A stretch of 64,000 bases of DNA, taken from positions 744,001 to 808,000 of the forward strand of contig NZ_SUPW01000002.1 of NCBI RefSeq assembly GCF_013337285.1, read 5' to 3'. Source of the DNA: Agrobacterium tumefaciens. GTDB lineage: Bacteria; Pseudomonadota; Alphaproteobacteria; Rhizobiales; Rhizobiaceae. Shown here one piece after another: positions 8,321-17,130 of the stretch. The position numbers and the translations under genes were made by a program. Positions within the stretch are counted from its first letter, which is position 1. Each line of letters opens with the position of its first letter. Under the pieces are notes generated by a model that searched no databases, was not told where the DNA came from, and saw only the letters and a program-made list of their open reading frames with translations.

Positions 8321-8563
8321 TCAGAGAATGGCGATGGCGTAGTTTTCGATGACCGTATTGGCCAGCAGCTTTTCGCACATTGCCTTCAGGTCGGTTTCGG
8401 CCTTGGCCTTGTCGGCGCCTTCCAGTTCCAGATCGAAGACCTTGCCCTGACGGACATGGCCGACGCCGCCGAAACCGAGGCTGCCGAGCGCGCCTTCAAT
8501 TGCCTTGCCCTGCGGATCGAGAACGCCGTTCTTCAGCGTAACAGTCACCCGTGCCTTGATCAC
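8321..8563 (-). CDS. purS: Phosphoribosylformylglycinamidine synthase subunit PurS
   Basis: PurS (80 residues) is the small bridging subunit of the PurLQS complex and probably helps channel ammonia between PurQ and PurL. The sequence shows the family pattern [40 protein letters not shown] and a final helix. Start is GTG 8563, with AGGAGAAG upstream. It sits between purC and purQ, 55 bases after purC. Confidence 0.96.
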   Translation of the reverse strand: MIKARVTVTLKNGVLDPQGKAIEGALGSLGFGGVGHVRQGKVFDLELEGADKAKAETDLKAMCEKLLANTVIENYAIAIL

Positions 8564-8618
8564 CTGATCTTCTCCTGATTTTACCTTGCGGTGTCGATAT
8601 TACTTCACGAGGCCGATA

Positions 8619-9383
8619 TTACTTTACCAGGACAGGGCCGGTGCCGCGGATCGGTTCGTTTTCATTGATGATGCCGAGACGGCGCGCCACTTCGGAATAG
8701 GCTTCCACAAGTCCGCCCAGATCGCGGCGGAACAGGTCCTTGTCCATCTTTTTCTGGGTCTCGATGTCCCAGAGGCGGCAGCTGTCCGGTGAAATCTCGT
8801 CGGCGAGAATGATGCGCATCATGTCGCCTTCGAACAGACGGCCGCATTCGATCTTGAAATCGACGAGCTGGATGCCGACGCCGAGGAACAGGCCGGAGAG
8901 GAAGTCGTTGACGCGGATGGCAAGCGCCATGATGTCGTCAAGCTCGGCGGGGTTGGCCCAGCCGAAAGCCGTGATGTGCTCTTCGGAGACCATCGGGTCT
9001 TCCAGCTCGTCGGACTTGTAATAAAACTCGATGATGGAGCGCGGCAGGACCACGCCTTCTTCGATGCCGAGGCGCTTGGACAGCGAGCCGGCGGCGACAT
9101 TGCGCACGACGATCTCGAGCGGGATCATTTCCACTTCCTTGATCAACTGCTCGCGCATGTTGAGGCGGCGGATGAAGTGAGTGGGAATGCCGATCTTGTT
9201 CAGATGTGTGAAGACGTATTCGCAGATACGGTTATTCAACACACCCTTGCCGTCGATGACTTCGTGCTTTTTCTTGTTGAAGGCGGTCGCATCGTCCTTG
9301 AAGAACTGGATAAGCGTGCCTGGCTCCGGACCTTCGTAAAGGATCTTGGCCTTGCCTTCGTAAATACGGCGGCGACGGTTCAT
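8619..9383 (-). CDS. purC: SAICAR synthase PurC
   Basis: PurC (254 residues) joins CAIR and aspartate with ATP to give SAICAR in purine synthesis. The N-terminal [11 protein letters not shown], the central [17 protein letters not shown] loop, and the [16 protein letters not shown] and [14 protein letters not shown] segments of the active site are all present. Length and order are normal. It starts the purC-purS-purQ run; the 190-base space upstream should hold its promoter. Start ATG 9383 is supported by alignment of the [14 protein letters not shown]-terminus with the family. Confidence 0.97.
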   Translation of the reverse strand: MNRRRRIYEGKAKILYEGPEPGTLIQFFKDDATAFNKKKHEVIDGKGVLNNRICEYVFTHLNKIGIPTHFIRRLNMREQLIKEVEMIPLEIVVRNVAAGSLSKRLGIEEGVVLPRSIIEFYYKSDELEDPMVSEEHITAFGWANPAELDDIMALAIRVNDFLSGLFLGVGIQLVDFKIECGRLFEGDMMRIILADEISPDSCRLWDIETQKKMDKDLFRRDLGGLVEAYSEVARRLGIINENEPIRGTGPVLVK

Positions 9384-9577
9384 GATAGCAGGTCTCTTGG
9401 TTGACGCCGATTCTGGCGGCGTTAAGTTTGGTCTTTGAAGCGGTCCCTTAAAGGAAAAGACTGCATTCTACAATGAGGCGCGCCGATCTTCCCTTCAATT
9501 CTTGTGTCGGGCCATGAAGCAACGACGTCAGGCATGGAACGGCCAAGGCATGACATGGCGCGCCTTTGCCCGGATCG

Positions 9578-10141
9578 TCAGGTCTCGGGCGTCTTCAGGC
9601 GGCTCAGGAACTGGGCAAACACCATGCCGCCTTCGGGCCACGGGCCATGGCCGGACTCGGCGTTGATGTGGCCGGACATGCCGGCATCCACCAGCATCGA
9701 GCCCCAGGCGGCAGCAATGTCGTCGGCATGTTCGTAAGTGCCGAAGGGATCGTTGCGGCTGGCGATGGTGATGGTCGGAAACGGCAGCGGATCGCGCGGA
9801 TAAGGCCCAAAGGTCATCAGGTGTTTTGGCCGGATATCCGGATTGGCGACATCGGGTGGGGCGACAAAAACGGCACCTGCGACCTTATGGGCGATCTCAG
9901 GCAGAGCATGGATCACGGTCGGCACACCGAGCGAATGGGCAACCAGCACGACGGGCTTGGTAGCGGCGTTCACCTCTTCCACCAGCCGCGCCACCCAGTC
10001 TTCCTTCACGGGCTTGGTCCACTCGGCCTGCTCGACCCGGCGCGCGGTGGATAGCTTGCGCTCCCAGCGGGTCTGCCAGTGGTCGGGGCCGGAATTGGTG
10101 TAACCGGGTACGATGAGGATATCTACTTCTGAAACTTTCAT
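9578..10141 (-). CDS. RBBP9/YdeN-type small alpha/beta hydrolase
   Basis: A 187-residue serine hydrolase of the RBBP9/YdeN family. The strand-loop VDILIVPGYTNSGPDHWQTR (residues 6-25), the nucleophile elbow HSLG (Ser70), an acidic residue in ASRNDPFG and the catalytic His in ESGHGPWPEG make a complete triad. Members are small esterases of unclear substrate. It lies between purB and purC but is separated from both by over 70 and 190 bases, and a hairpin follows purB, so it may be its own unit. ATG 10141 is chosen by family alignment; a longer frame starts at 10177. Confidence 0.88.
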   Translation of the reverse strand: MKVSEVDILIVPGYTNSGPDHWQTRWERKLSTARRVEQAEWTKPVKEDWVARLVEEVNAATKPVVLVAHSLGVPTVIHALPEIAHKVAGAVFVAPPDVANPDIRPKHLMTFGPYPRDPLPFPTITIASRNDPFGTYEHADDIAAAWGSMLVDAGMSGHINAESGHGPWPEGGMVFAQFLSRLKTPET

Positions 10142-10161
10142 GCGCCCATATCTGTGCTTTG

Positions 10162-10191
10162 ATGCCGTCGCGATCAAGACCGCGACGGCAT
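10162..10191. terminator. Strong hairpin after purB
   Basis: A perfect 11-bp stem (ATGCCGTCGCG and its complement) with an 8-nt loop lies 20 bases past the purB stop. There is no T-run on either side, so it may slow or stabilise transcripts rather than terminate them outright. Confidence 0.5.
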
Positions 10192-10211
10192 TAACTTTGG
10201 AGACCCCAAAA

Positions 10212-11519
10212 TTACGCCTTGCCGAAGACGCGGGCGAAGATCGTGTCGACGTGCTTGGTGTGGTAACCGAGGTCGAACTTTTCGCGGATCACGTCTTCAG
10301 GCAGCGCTGCGCGCACTTCCTCGTCGCCCAGCAGTTCCTCCAGGAAATCCGCGCCCTGTTCCCAGACCCGCATGGCGTTGCGCTGTACCAGACGGTAAGC
10401 GTCCTCACGGGAAACGCCGGCCTGTGTCAGCGCCAGGAGAACGCGCTGCGAATGCACGAGGCCGCGGAACTTGTTCATGTTCTTCAGCATGTTGTCCGGG
10501 TAGATCACCAGCTTTTCGATGACGCCGGCAAGGCGGTTCAGCGCGAAATCGAGCGTGACGGTCGTATCGGGGCCGATGGCGCGCTCCACGGAGGAGTGGC
10601 TGATGTCGCGCTCGTGCCAGAGAGCCACGTTTTCCATGGCCGGGACGACGGACATGCGCACCAGACGGGCAAGGCCGGTCAGGTTTTCGGTCAGCACCGG
10701 GTTGCGCTTGTGCGGCATGGCCGACGAACCCTTCTGGCCCGGAGAGAAGAACTCTTCGGCTTCCAGAACCTCGGTGCGCTGCATGTGGCGGATTTCGATG
10801 GCGACGTTTTCTATCGATGAGGCGATGACGCCGAGAACGGCGAAGAACATGGCGTGACGGTCACGCGGGATGACCTGCGTGGAAACCGGCTCCGGCGTCA
10901 GGCCAAGCTTTTCGCAGACATGTTCCTCAACGCGCGGGTCGATGTTGGCGAAGGTGCCGACCGCACCGGAGATTGCGCCGGTGGCGATCTCGGCGCGGGC
11001 ATTGACGAGGCGCTCGCGGTTGCGGTGCATCTCGGCGTAGAAGCGGGCGAAGGTCAGGCCCATCGTGGTGGGTTCCGCATGGATGCCGTGGCTGCGGCCG
11101 ATGCGCACCGTGTCCTTGTGCTCAAAGGCGCGGGTCTTCAGGGCGGCAAGCACGCGGTCCATATCGGCAAGCAGCAGATCGGCGGCGCGGACGAGCTGAA
11201 TGTTGAACGTGGTGTCGAGCACGTCGGAGGAGGTCATGCCCTGATGCACGAAGCGGCTGTCGGGACCGACGAATTCGGCGAGATGGGTCAGGAACGCGAT
11301 GACGTCGTGCTTGGTGACGGCCTCGATCTCATCGATGCGGGCGACGTCGAAGGTGGCGCTGCCGCCCTTTTCCCAGATCGTCTGGGCCGCCGATTTCGGA
11401 ATGACGCCGAGGTCGGCCAGCGCGTCACAGGCATATGCCTCGATCTCGAACCAGATGCGGAATTTTGTTTCCGGCGACCAGATGGCGACCATTTCCGGTC
11501 GGGAGTAACGAGGGATCAT
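10212..11519 (-). CDS. purB: Adenylosuccinate lyase PurB
   Basis: PurB (435 residues) cleaves SAICAR to AICAR and adenylosuccinate to AMP, both releasing fumarate. The fumarase/aspartase-superfamily signature SSAMPHKRNP is at 265-274, the TSSDVLDT segment at 96-103, and the catalytic-His loop GRSHGIHAEPTT at 141-152. Length is typical. The start ATG 11519 lies after a purine stretch (rather weak as a binding site). The upstream leader contains an 18-bp tandem duplication. Confidence 0.97.
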   Translation of the reverse strand: MIPRYSRPEMVAIWSPETKFRIWFEIEAYACDALADLGVIPKSAAQTIWEKGGSATFDVARIDEIEAVTKHDVIAFLTHLAEFVGPDSRFVHQGMTSSDVLDTTFNIQLVRAADLLLADMDRVLAALKTRAFEHKDTVRIGRSHGIHAEPTTMGLTFARFYAEMHRNRERLVNARAEIATGAISGAVGTFANIDPRVEEHVCEKLGLTPEPVSTQVIPRDRHAMFFAVLGVIASSIENVAIEIRHMQRTEVLEAEEFFSPGQKGSSAMPHKRNPVLTENLTGLARLVRMSVVPAMENVALWHERDISHSSVERAIGPDTTVTLDFALNRLAGVIEKLVIYPDNMLKNMNKFRGLVHSQRVLLALTQAGVSREDAYRLVQRNAMRVWEQGADFLEELLGDEEVRAALPEDVIREKFDLGYHTKHVDTIFARVFGKA

Positions 11520-11531
11520 GGCAATGACTTT

Positions 11532-11567
11532 CTTCGTAGAGAGGATTGGCTTCGTAGAGAGGCTTGG
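11532..11567. repeat. 18-bp tandem duplication in the purB leader
   Basis: CTTCGTAGAGAGGATTGG at 11532-11549 is followed directly by a copy with one difference (17 of 18 identical) at 11550-11567, within 50 bases upstream of the purB start codon. Slipped-strand duplication is the simplest origin. Confidence 0.85.
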
Positions 11568-11624
11568 CTTTGCGGGAGTTTTGCTGCCCGTTTAGCAAAG
11601 TGTTCCGGTAATCTCAATCTAAAG

Positions 11625-12131
11625 CTACATGGCTCGATGCGCCCGTCGGCAAAGGATTGCGCCCGCCAGCGCCAGCGGAACGACGGCAAACGGAAAATAG
11701 AGGCCGAGGCCGAGAATGCAAAATTGGTAGATCGCGCCGAGCGAGGTGAATATCTGCTGGAAAAACCAGATGCGCGAAAAGGCTGGCGCGTGCCACTGCG
11801 CATAAAAGATGCGGTACTGGAAAGCGAAAAATGCCGCTGCGACCGCCAGGGTGAAGAATGCGATGGCGAAGCAGCTTGCCGCAAAGCGCAAGGGCAGGCT
11901 GGCAGAGGCGGGCAGGGAGCGCAGCGCCACCATGGCCAGCGGCCAGCCGAGAAGGCCGCCGCAGAAGAACAGCAGAGTGATTTCGGCGGCATGGTCGGTT
12001 TCCAGCCGGTTTCGGAGATAGAGACCGAGAGCGGCGGTGGCCGCCGAACAGACGGCCCAGACAAGCGGGGCGAGGAGCGGGAACAGCGATGCCGATATTG
12101 TATTGCGGAAATCCTGCCTGTCGCTGTCCAT
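11625..12131 (-). CDS. Hypothetical membrane protein
   Basis: A 168-residue protein with four predicted hydrophobic helices (roughly residues 10-32, 45-62, 72-96 and 125-150) and a short basic C-terminus (CRRAHRAM). I do not recognise a family. The start ATG 12131 has GAGGG upstream; reading frames extending further would overlap rpe. It follows rpe by 55 bases on the same strand and may be its distal partner in a transcript. Function unknown. Confidence 0.7.
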   Translation of the reverse strand: MDSDRQDFRNTISASLFPLLAPLVWAVCSAATAALGLYLRNRLETDHAAEITLLFFCGGLLGWPLAMVALRSLPASASLPLRFAASCFAIAFFTLAVAAAFFAFQYRIFYAQWHAPAFSRIWFFQQIFTSLGAIYQFCILGLGLYFPFAVVPLALAGAILCRRAHRAM

Positions 12132-12186
12132 CAAGCCCTCATCCAAACGCCCCGTCGTCCTGCTTCCGGCGTGTTCGCTGCGTGGA

Positions 12187-12864
12187 TCAGGACCTTCCGG
12201 CCTCTGCCGCCGTGCGCAACAACGATACCGTCTTGCGGTAGTCTTCGACGCCATCACCCTTGAAGACCGCTGAGCCGGCCACCAGCGCATTGGCGCCGGC
12301 GGCGATGATCGCGCCGGCTGTCTGCGCCGTGACGCCGCCATCCACTTCAAGTTCGATCGGCCGGTCGCCGATCATCGCCTTTGCGGCGCGAATCTTGTCG
12401 AGCATGGCGGGAATGAATTTCTGGCCGCCGAAACCGGGATTGACGCTCATGATCAGGATGAGATCGACATCATCAAGCACGTTTTCGATGACGGAAAGCG
12501 GCGTGGCGGGATTGAGCGTCACGCCGGCCTTCCGGCCGAGTGTACGGATTGTCTGCAACGACCGATGCAGATGCGGCCCGGCCTCCGCATGCACGGTGAT
12601 GCTGTCGCAACCGGCCTTGGCGAAGGCTTCGAGATAGGGATCAACGGGGGCGATCATCAGGTGGCAATCGAAAAAGGCATTGCTGTGCGGGCGAAGCGCC
12701 TTGATAACATCTGGCCCGAACGAGATATTGGGGACGAAATGACCGTCCATGACGTCGAGATGGATCCAGTCGGCACCCGCTTCCGTGACATCGGCGACCT
12801 CCTGTCCGAGCTTGGCGAAATTGGCAGCCAGGATCGACGGGGCTATCCGGATGGGCAGGGACAT
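12187..12864 (-). CDS. rpe: Ribulose-phosphate 3-epimerase
   Basis: Rpe (225 residues) interconverts ribulose 5-phosphate and xylulose 5-phosphate in the pentose phosphate pathway. The TIM-barrel motifs are intact: [13 protein letters not shown], the metal-binding [12 protein letters not shown] loop, the [13 protein letters not shown] phosphate/metal loop, and [10 protein letters not shown] near the end. The start ATG 12864 has GAGGAG at good spacing. The pathway product ribose 5-phosphate feeds the PRPP used by the pur genes just downstream, though the operons are separate. Confidence 0.97.
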   Translation of the reverse strand: MSLPIRIAPSILAANFAKLGQEVADVTEAGADWIHLDVMDGHFVPNISFGPDVIKALRPHSNAFFDCHLMIAPVDPYLEAFAKAGCDSITVHAEAGPHLHRSLQTIRTLGRKAGVTLNPATPLSVIENVLDDVDLILIMSVNPGFGGQKFIPAMLDKIRAAKAMIGDRPIELEVDGGVTAQTAGAIIAAGANALVAGSAVFKGDGVEDYRKTVSLLRTAAEAGRS

Positions 12865-12996
12865 GGGGCAAACTCCTCTCGACGCGTTGCGTAAGCTGCC
12901 TTTAGCATCAAGTATCCGGGTTTGAAACGGCCTGCCGCGCGGTTGCCGGCGGTTTTCAGTATCGCGTCTTCAAATTTCCCGTAGCAACGGCTCTAC

Positions 12997-14076
12997 CTAT
13001 TGTTTTTCGGCTTTGTCCGCCGGTTCGAAGCGCTGGCCGTTCCAGCGCTGCAGACGGTAGGGATTGTCCGAAAGCTCGTGCGAGGGATTGAAACCCAGAT
13101 CGCCGATCACGGTTTTGAAGGCGGTGCCGGTCGCCAAAATTTCCGGCGCGGGTTTTGACTGCGCCTGCGCCGCTTCCGCGAGCGCTGCTGTCAGTTCTGC
13201 GGCCGCATAGGCGGGCAGAACATAGCCTTCCGGTTCGATGCCGGCGGCGCGCAATTCACCGCTGACGGCCTGTGCCGATGGCAATGTGTCATAGGCCGGG
13301 CGGGTGATGGCGAGCACATTTGCCGTGAGTGCTACGGGGGCGTTCGCCGCATTCATGGCGTCACCGCTCATGATGGTGAGGGGAATGTTCTCGGAGCTGG
13401 CATCCCGGGCGACAATGGCAACATCGTTGCGTTCCGCGCCGATGAAGACATGGGTGATGCCGGTTCGCGCCAGCCGGCGCACCAGTGCTACCTGCTGTTC
13501 CTGGTTGGGGCGCATCGTGTCGGTGAAGGTGGGTTTCAGCCCGTTTTCCTCCAGCTTCGAGCGAATCCTGTCGACGAGTTCGCGGCTGTAGATCGTACCG
13601 TCATCCACAAGTGCGATCGAGTGTCCTTTCCAGTCGCGCAGGATGATTTCCGCTGCCCTTTCCGATTCGGCCCTTTCCGAAGGGGCGAGGCGGAAAAGCG
13701 GCCAGCCGTATTTCAAAGCATCTTCCATCAGGATAGGTGCGCGGCTGGAGAGCGTGATGGCCGGGATGGCGGCCGCCTTCAGCGGCGGCAGAACGTCCTT
13801 GAGCGTTTCGGTGCACAGGAAACCGATTGCTGCGCTGACCTTGGCGGCAACAAGGCCATCAGCAACGGCGCCGCCGCTGCCATCTTCGCAGCTTTCATGG
13901 ATTTCGACGACATCAAGCCCAAGTTTGGCGGCAGCGGCCTTCGCACCCTGCCGTACCTGCTGCCCCAGAAGCTCATATGGCCCGTTCTGCGGAGCAACAA
14001 TGCCGATCGACGCCGCGCTTGCTGAGCCCGCAAAGGCAAAACCGGCGATGATCGTTAGCAGGCGAAGTGAAAGCAT
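12997..14076 (-). CDS. Periplasmic ABC substrate-binding protein, branched-chain amino acid type
   Basis: The 359-residue protein begins with a clear type I signal peptide (MLSLRLLTIIAGFAFAGS, cleavage after ASA around residue 21) and continues with a periplasmic binding protein fold of the LivJ/peripla_BP_6 class: IGIVAPQNGPYELLGQQVRQG, a Cys pair (HESCEDGSG and GFLCTET), and a hinge region. No permease or ATPase gene is adjacent, so it is an orphan and may serve a distant transporter or a sensor. The start at 14076 is set by the signal peptide. Ligand unknown. Confidence 0.85.
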   Translation of the reverse strand: MLSLRLLTIIAGFAFAGSASAASIGIVAPQNGPYELLGQQVRQGAKAAAAKLGLDVVEIHESCEDGSGGAVADGLVAAKVSAAIGFLCTETLKDVLPPLKAAAIPAITLSSRAPILMEDALKYGWPLFRLAPSERAESERAAEIILRDWKGHSIALVDDGTIYSRELVDRIRSKLEENGLKPTFTDTMRPNQEQQVALVRRLARTGITHVFIGAERNDVAIVARDASSENIPLTIMSGDAMNAANAPVALTANVLAITRPAYDTLPSAQAVSGELRAAGIEPEGYVLPAYAAAELTAALAEAAQAQSKPAPEILATGTAFKTVIGDLGFNPSHELSDNPYRLQRWNGQRFEPADKAEKQ

Positions 14077-14966
14077 GACGTGCGCGAAATCCTGTTGTCC
14101 CGCTTGATGTTTATCGGCAACAAACGGTTTTCCAAAGGAAAAATCGCCGCAACCCCAGCATAATCGCATATCGTGCTGCGCGAGGCGACAGTTTGCATCG
14201 CCAGTTGTCCGATTCAGGGAAGCAGGGTCTCAAGACACGTTGGGGTTGTTTCTATCCAATATAATTGCGCGCTACTGTCTTCATGGCGGATTGATTTTTG
14301 CGGATCGGCAAGTCGCTCTTGCAACGTGCGAAGGAAGAAGTATCTCCATTGCTTGTTGAGAGGATTTTTACTTTATAAAACTGTAACATCCGGTGCGTAT
14401 AAGCACAGTTTAGCAATGGCATGTTTGCCGTTTTGCCCTTTAAAGTGCAGATGCGAAATGTGCACATTTTATTTTCATATATTTAAATTATTGATATTTA
14501 ACGTAAAAATTCACGTTTTCCGTCTTCCGTTGATTTTTCTTCGTGTCTTTTTTCGCATTTGCGAGAAGATTTGCTTGACGGAAAGTAAATGTTTAGCTTA
14601 GATATACGTGTTTCAGGGGACGACTGAAATTGGCTGTAACAAGCCTCGGAAAGTGTTCCGATTATAAGCACTGCCAGACTATATTACATTCTATATTATA
14701 TTATTTTCATTACGTATAAACCGCTTCGGGAAACTGGGGCGGTTTTTTACATGAAGCTAATTTAAGCAATTTAAAATTGAATTTGAAAAGCTTCACGCAA
14801 AGCTGTTCTCTTATTATTATATTTTCCGAAAAGAAATCGCTCTGCCGGATTGCCTTCATTGTAGGCAGGCGAGACTGCCGCCATTTTCGACCCTCCCGTT
14901 CCGGATTGACAGACCAGCGTCACCTGCGGCGGCGGCGCGCTTGTCGGTCCCTTATTCGGCTCTGTT
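14077..14966. other. AT-rich 890-base intergenic region without a protein gene
   Basis: The stretch from about 14230 to 14880 is far richer in A/T than its surroundings. Open frames in it (for example 14173-14601 plus) are Cys/Phe-rich, lack binding sites and homologous-looking motifs, and I do not regard them as genes. The region holds a promoter-like CTTGACG, two short perfect hairpins and a rho-independent terminator, described separately as a candidate small RNA. The first 150 bases presumably hold the promoter of the binding-protein gene. Confidence 0.7.
14606..14748 (+). ncRNA. Candidate trans-acting small RNA
   Basis: A CTTGACG -35-like element (14574-14580) precedes a weak -10 near 14598-14604. 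Downstream lie a 6-bp hairpin TTTCAG/CTGAAA (14611-14629), a second TCGGAA/TTCCGA with a 4-nt loop (14646-14661), an AU-rich single-stranded stretch (about 14670-14715), and a terminator stem AAACCGC/GCGGTTT (14718-14745) running into six T residues. This is the layout of a bacterial small RNA of roughly 140 nucleotides. No protein frame spans it. I do not recognise the family. The 5' end is inferred from the promoter. Confidence 0.5.
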
Positions 14967-15386
14967 TCAGGATTTCAGGGCGGCCAGCGCGTCTTTCGCG
15001 AAGGCGGAAATGGGTGCGGGAAGATTGTCGGGATAAAACCAGCCGATATCGGAAAGCTTGTCCGGTTCGGTCAATGCCGGCTCGCCGTGCGTATCGTGGG
15101 CGACGAAGATCAGCGACACCCAATGGTGCCGCTCTTCGGTGTTGATATATTCGCTGTGACAGAGAAATTCGACCTTGCCGATTGTCAGCCCGGTTTCTTC
15201 TTCGGCCTCTCGCCTTGCTGCAGCGAGGGAGGATTCGAGGTGATCCACCTTACCGCCCGGAATACTCCAGTATCCGGCTTCCGGCGCTTTCAGGCGCCGG
15301 CAAAGAAGCAACTGGCCATCGCGCAATATCGCAAGGCCAACGCCGACACCCGGAAAATCGAGCCCTGGTTTGATTGTCGGCGTCAT
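14967..15386 (-). CDS. Nudix hydrolase
   Basis: A 139-residue Nudix protein. The Nudix box runs from Gly45 to Gly70 (GGKVDHLESSLAAARREAEE then ETGLTIG) and fits Gx5Ex7REUxEExGU, so the metal-binding glutamates are intact. Preceding LLCRRLKAPEAGYWSIPGG is typical of MutT/ADP-ribose or nucleotide-sugar-type members. The substrate cannot be named. It starts 13 bases after the stop of the DEAD-box helicase gene, so the two are probably one transcript. Confidence 0.92.
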   Translation of the reverse strand: MTPTIKPGLDFPGVGVGLAILRDGQLLLCRRLKAPEAGYWSIPGGKVDHLESSLAAARREAEEETGLTIGKVEFLCHSEYINTEERHHWVSLIFVAHDTHGEPALTEPDKLSDIGWFYPDNLPAPISAFAKDALAALKS

Positions 15387-15399
15387 ATTGGTACTGGCC

Positions 15400-16911
15400 T
15401 CAACCCTTGGCGTTGGCCACGATCAGCATGAAGGCGGGAATGTCGTCGCCAAAGCCGACAGGGGTCGGGCCATCATCATGGTCGCGATAGTGGCGGCGGC
15501 GCTCGCGGTTGTCGTCATTGGCGTGCAGCGGATTACGGGTATTGCGGTCGGAATTGCGCGGCGTCTTTTCCGGTCTGCGTTCTGCTTTCACCTTGTCGTC
15601 TCCGTGAGCCACGATCTCGGTAACCGCAGCGGATTGTGCATCCTGATTGATGTTTTCGACCGGCGACGTGGCCGTGTCGCGACGGTTTCTGTCGCGGCCC
15701 CTGCCGCCACGTTCCTTGCTACCTCTGCTGCTGCGGCCGGAATTGCTCTCAAAGCTTTCCATGGGCGCGGGGAGAGTGGAAAGGTCACCGCTCAGCCACT
15801 CGATCTTTTCGCCGATCAGCTTTTCGATCGCGTCGAGATATTTCGCGTCGCTTCTGGTGACGATGGTGAAGGCCTTGCCCGAACGGCCCGCACGGCCGGT
15901 GCGGCCAATACGGTGGACATAGTCTTCAGCATGGATGGGAACGTCGAAGTTGAAGACGTGGCTGACATCGGGGATATCAAGTCCGCGCGCTGCAACGTCA
16001 GAGGCGACGAGCAGCGTCAGATTGCCGTCCCGGAAGTTCTGCAGCATCGTGGTGCGCGAACGCTGGTCCATATCGCCATGCAGTGCGCCGACGGAAAAGC
16101 CGTGACGGTCGAGCGAACGGAACAGTTCTGCGACATCCTTCTTGCGATTGCAGAAAATGATGGCGTTCTTGAGTTCGGCCTCTTCGGCGCGGACGAGATC
16201 GCGCAGGACCGCGCGCTTCTCATAGTCCTTGTTATGCGCAGCCACGATTTGCTGGGTCACGGTTTTCGCTGTGGAAGAGGGCTTGGCGACCTCGATACGC
16301 TCGGGGTTCTGAAGGAAGCGGTCGGCGAGCTTCTGGATTTCCGGCGGCATGGTGGCCGAAAAGAACAGCGTTTGCCGGGTAAAGGGAATCATCTTCACGA
16401 TGCGTTCGATATCGGGAATGAAGCCCATGTCCAGCATGCGGTCGGCTTCGTCGATGACGAGGATTTCCACGCCGGTCATCAACAGCTTGCCGCGCTCGCA
16501 ATGGTCAAGAAGGCGGCCGGGGGTGCAGATGAGAACATCGGCGCCACGCTCGAGCTTGCGATCCTGATCTTCAAACGAAACGCCGCCGATAAGCAGGGCG
16601 ACGTTCAGCTTGTGATTCTTGCCGTATTTCTCGAAGTTCTCCGCCACCTGCGCTGCAAGCTCGCGGGTCGGCTCGAGGATCAGTGTGCGCGGCATTCTGG
16701 CGCGTGCGCGACCCTTTTCGAGCAGGGTGAGCATCGGCAGCACGAAGGACGCGGTTTTGCCCGTACCGGTCTGTGCGATACCGCAGATATCACGCTTTTC
16801 GAGAGCGGGCGGAATGGCGCCAGCCTGAATGGGTGTCGGCGTCGTGTAGCCGGCATCTGCAATAGCGGAAAGAACTTTTTGGCTCAGGCCAAGATCAGAG
16901 AATGTTGTCAA
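15400..16911 (-). CDS. rhlE: DEAD-box ATP-dependent RNA helicase, RhlE type
   Basis: All helicase motifs are present: Q motif (GYTTPTPIQAGAIP), motif I AQTGTGKT (46-53), PTRELAAQ, DEAD (154-157), SAT (185-187), and the C-lobe ARGLDIPDVSHVFNFDVP and HRIGRTGRAG. A basic, RG-rich tail (RGSKERGGRGRDRNRRD) follows, as expected for RNA binding. It likely remodels structured RNA or ribosomal precursors, often in the cold. The start is doubtful: the family N-terminus TTFSDLGLSQKVL begins at a TTG (16911) with no visible ribosome-binding site, and a longer frame also begins at TTG (16998). Length from 16911 is 503 residues. Confidence 0.93.
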   Translation of the reverse strand: MTTFSDLGLSQKVLSAIADAGYTTPTPIQAGAIPPALEKRDICGIAQTGTGKTASFVLPMLTLLEKGRARARMPRTLILEPTRELAAQVAENFEKYGKNHKLNVALLIGGVSFEDQDRKLERGADVLICTPGRLLDHCERGKLLMTGVEILVIDEADRMLDMGFIPDIERIVKMIPFTRQTLFFSATMPPEIQKLADRFLQNPERIEVAKPSSTAKTVTQQIVAAHNKDYEKRAVLRDLVRAEEAELKNAIIFCNRKKDVAELFRSLDRHGFSVGALHGDMDQRSRTTMLQNFRDGNLTLLVASDVAARGLDIPDVSHVFNFDVPIHAEDYVHRIGRTGRAGRSGKAFTIVTRSDAKYLDAIEKLIGEKIEWLSGDLSTLPAPMESFESNSGRSSRGSKERGGRGRDRNRRDTATSPVENINQDAQSAAVTEIVAHGDDKVKAERRPEKTPRNSDRNTRNPLHANDDNRERRRHYRDHDDGPTPVGFGDDIPAFMLIVANAKG

Positions 16912-17130
16912 AGGAAGAACTTTTTCCGTTCTGGTTCGGTAAGAACACCTGCGTGCCGCTGCGACACTTGCAAAGACTTGGCGCGGGGATATGCCCAAAT
17001 TGCCGGAAAGTCAAGGAAACAACGGGAAATGCGCGCGAAACGTCGCGGTTCTGACGAGGCTTTTTGGCCTGTGGCGCGGTTTCGGCCGATTTATCGTAAA
17101 AAGCGCAAAAAAAGCGTTAAAATAGGGCCA

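Noticed and set aside
10854-12263. 469-codon plus-strand frame opposite purB and the membrane protein gene
   Set aside because: Antisense to purB; low-complexity Arg/Gly-rich translation typical of an opposite-strand shadow.
14173-14601. 142-codon frame in the AT-rich gap
   Set aside because: Cys/Phe-rich, no ribosome-binding site, no bias toward codons used in this genome.
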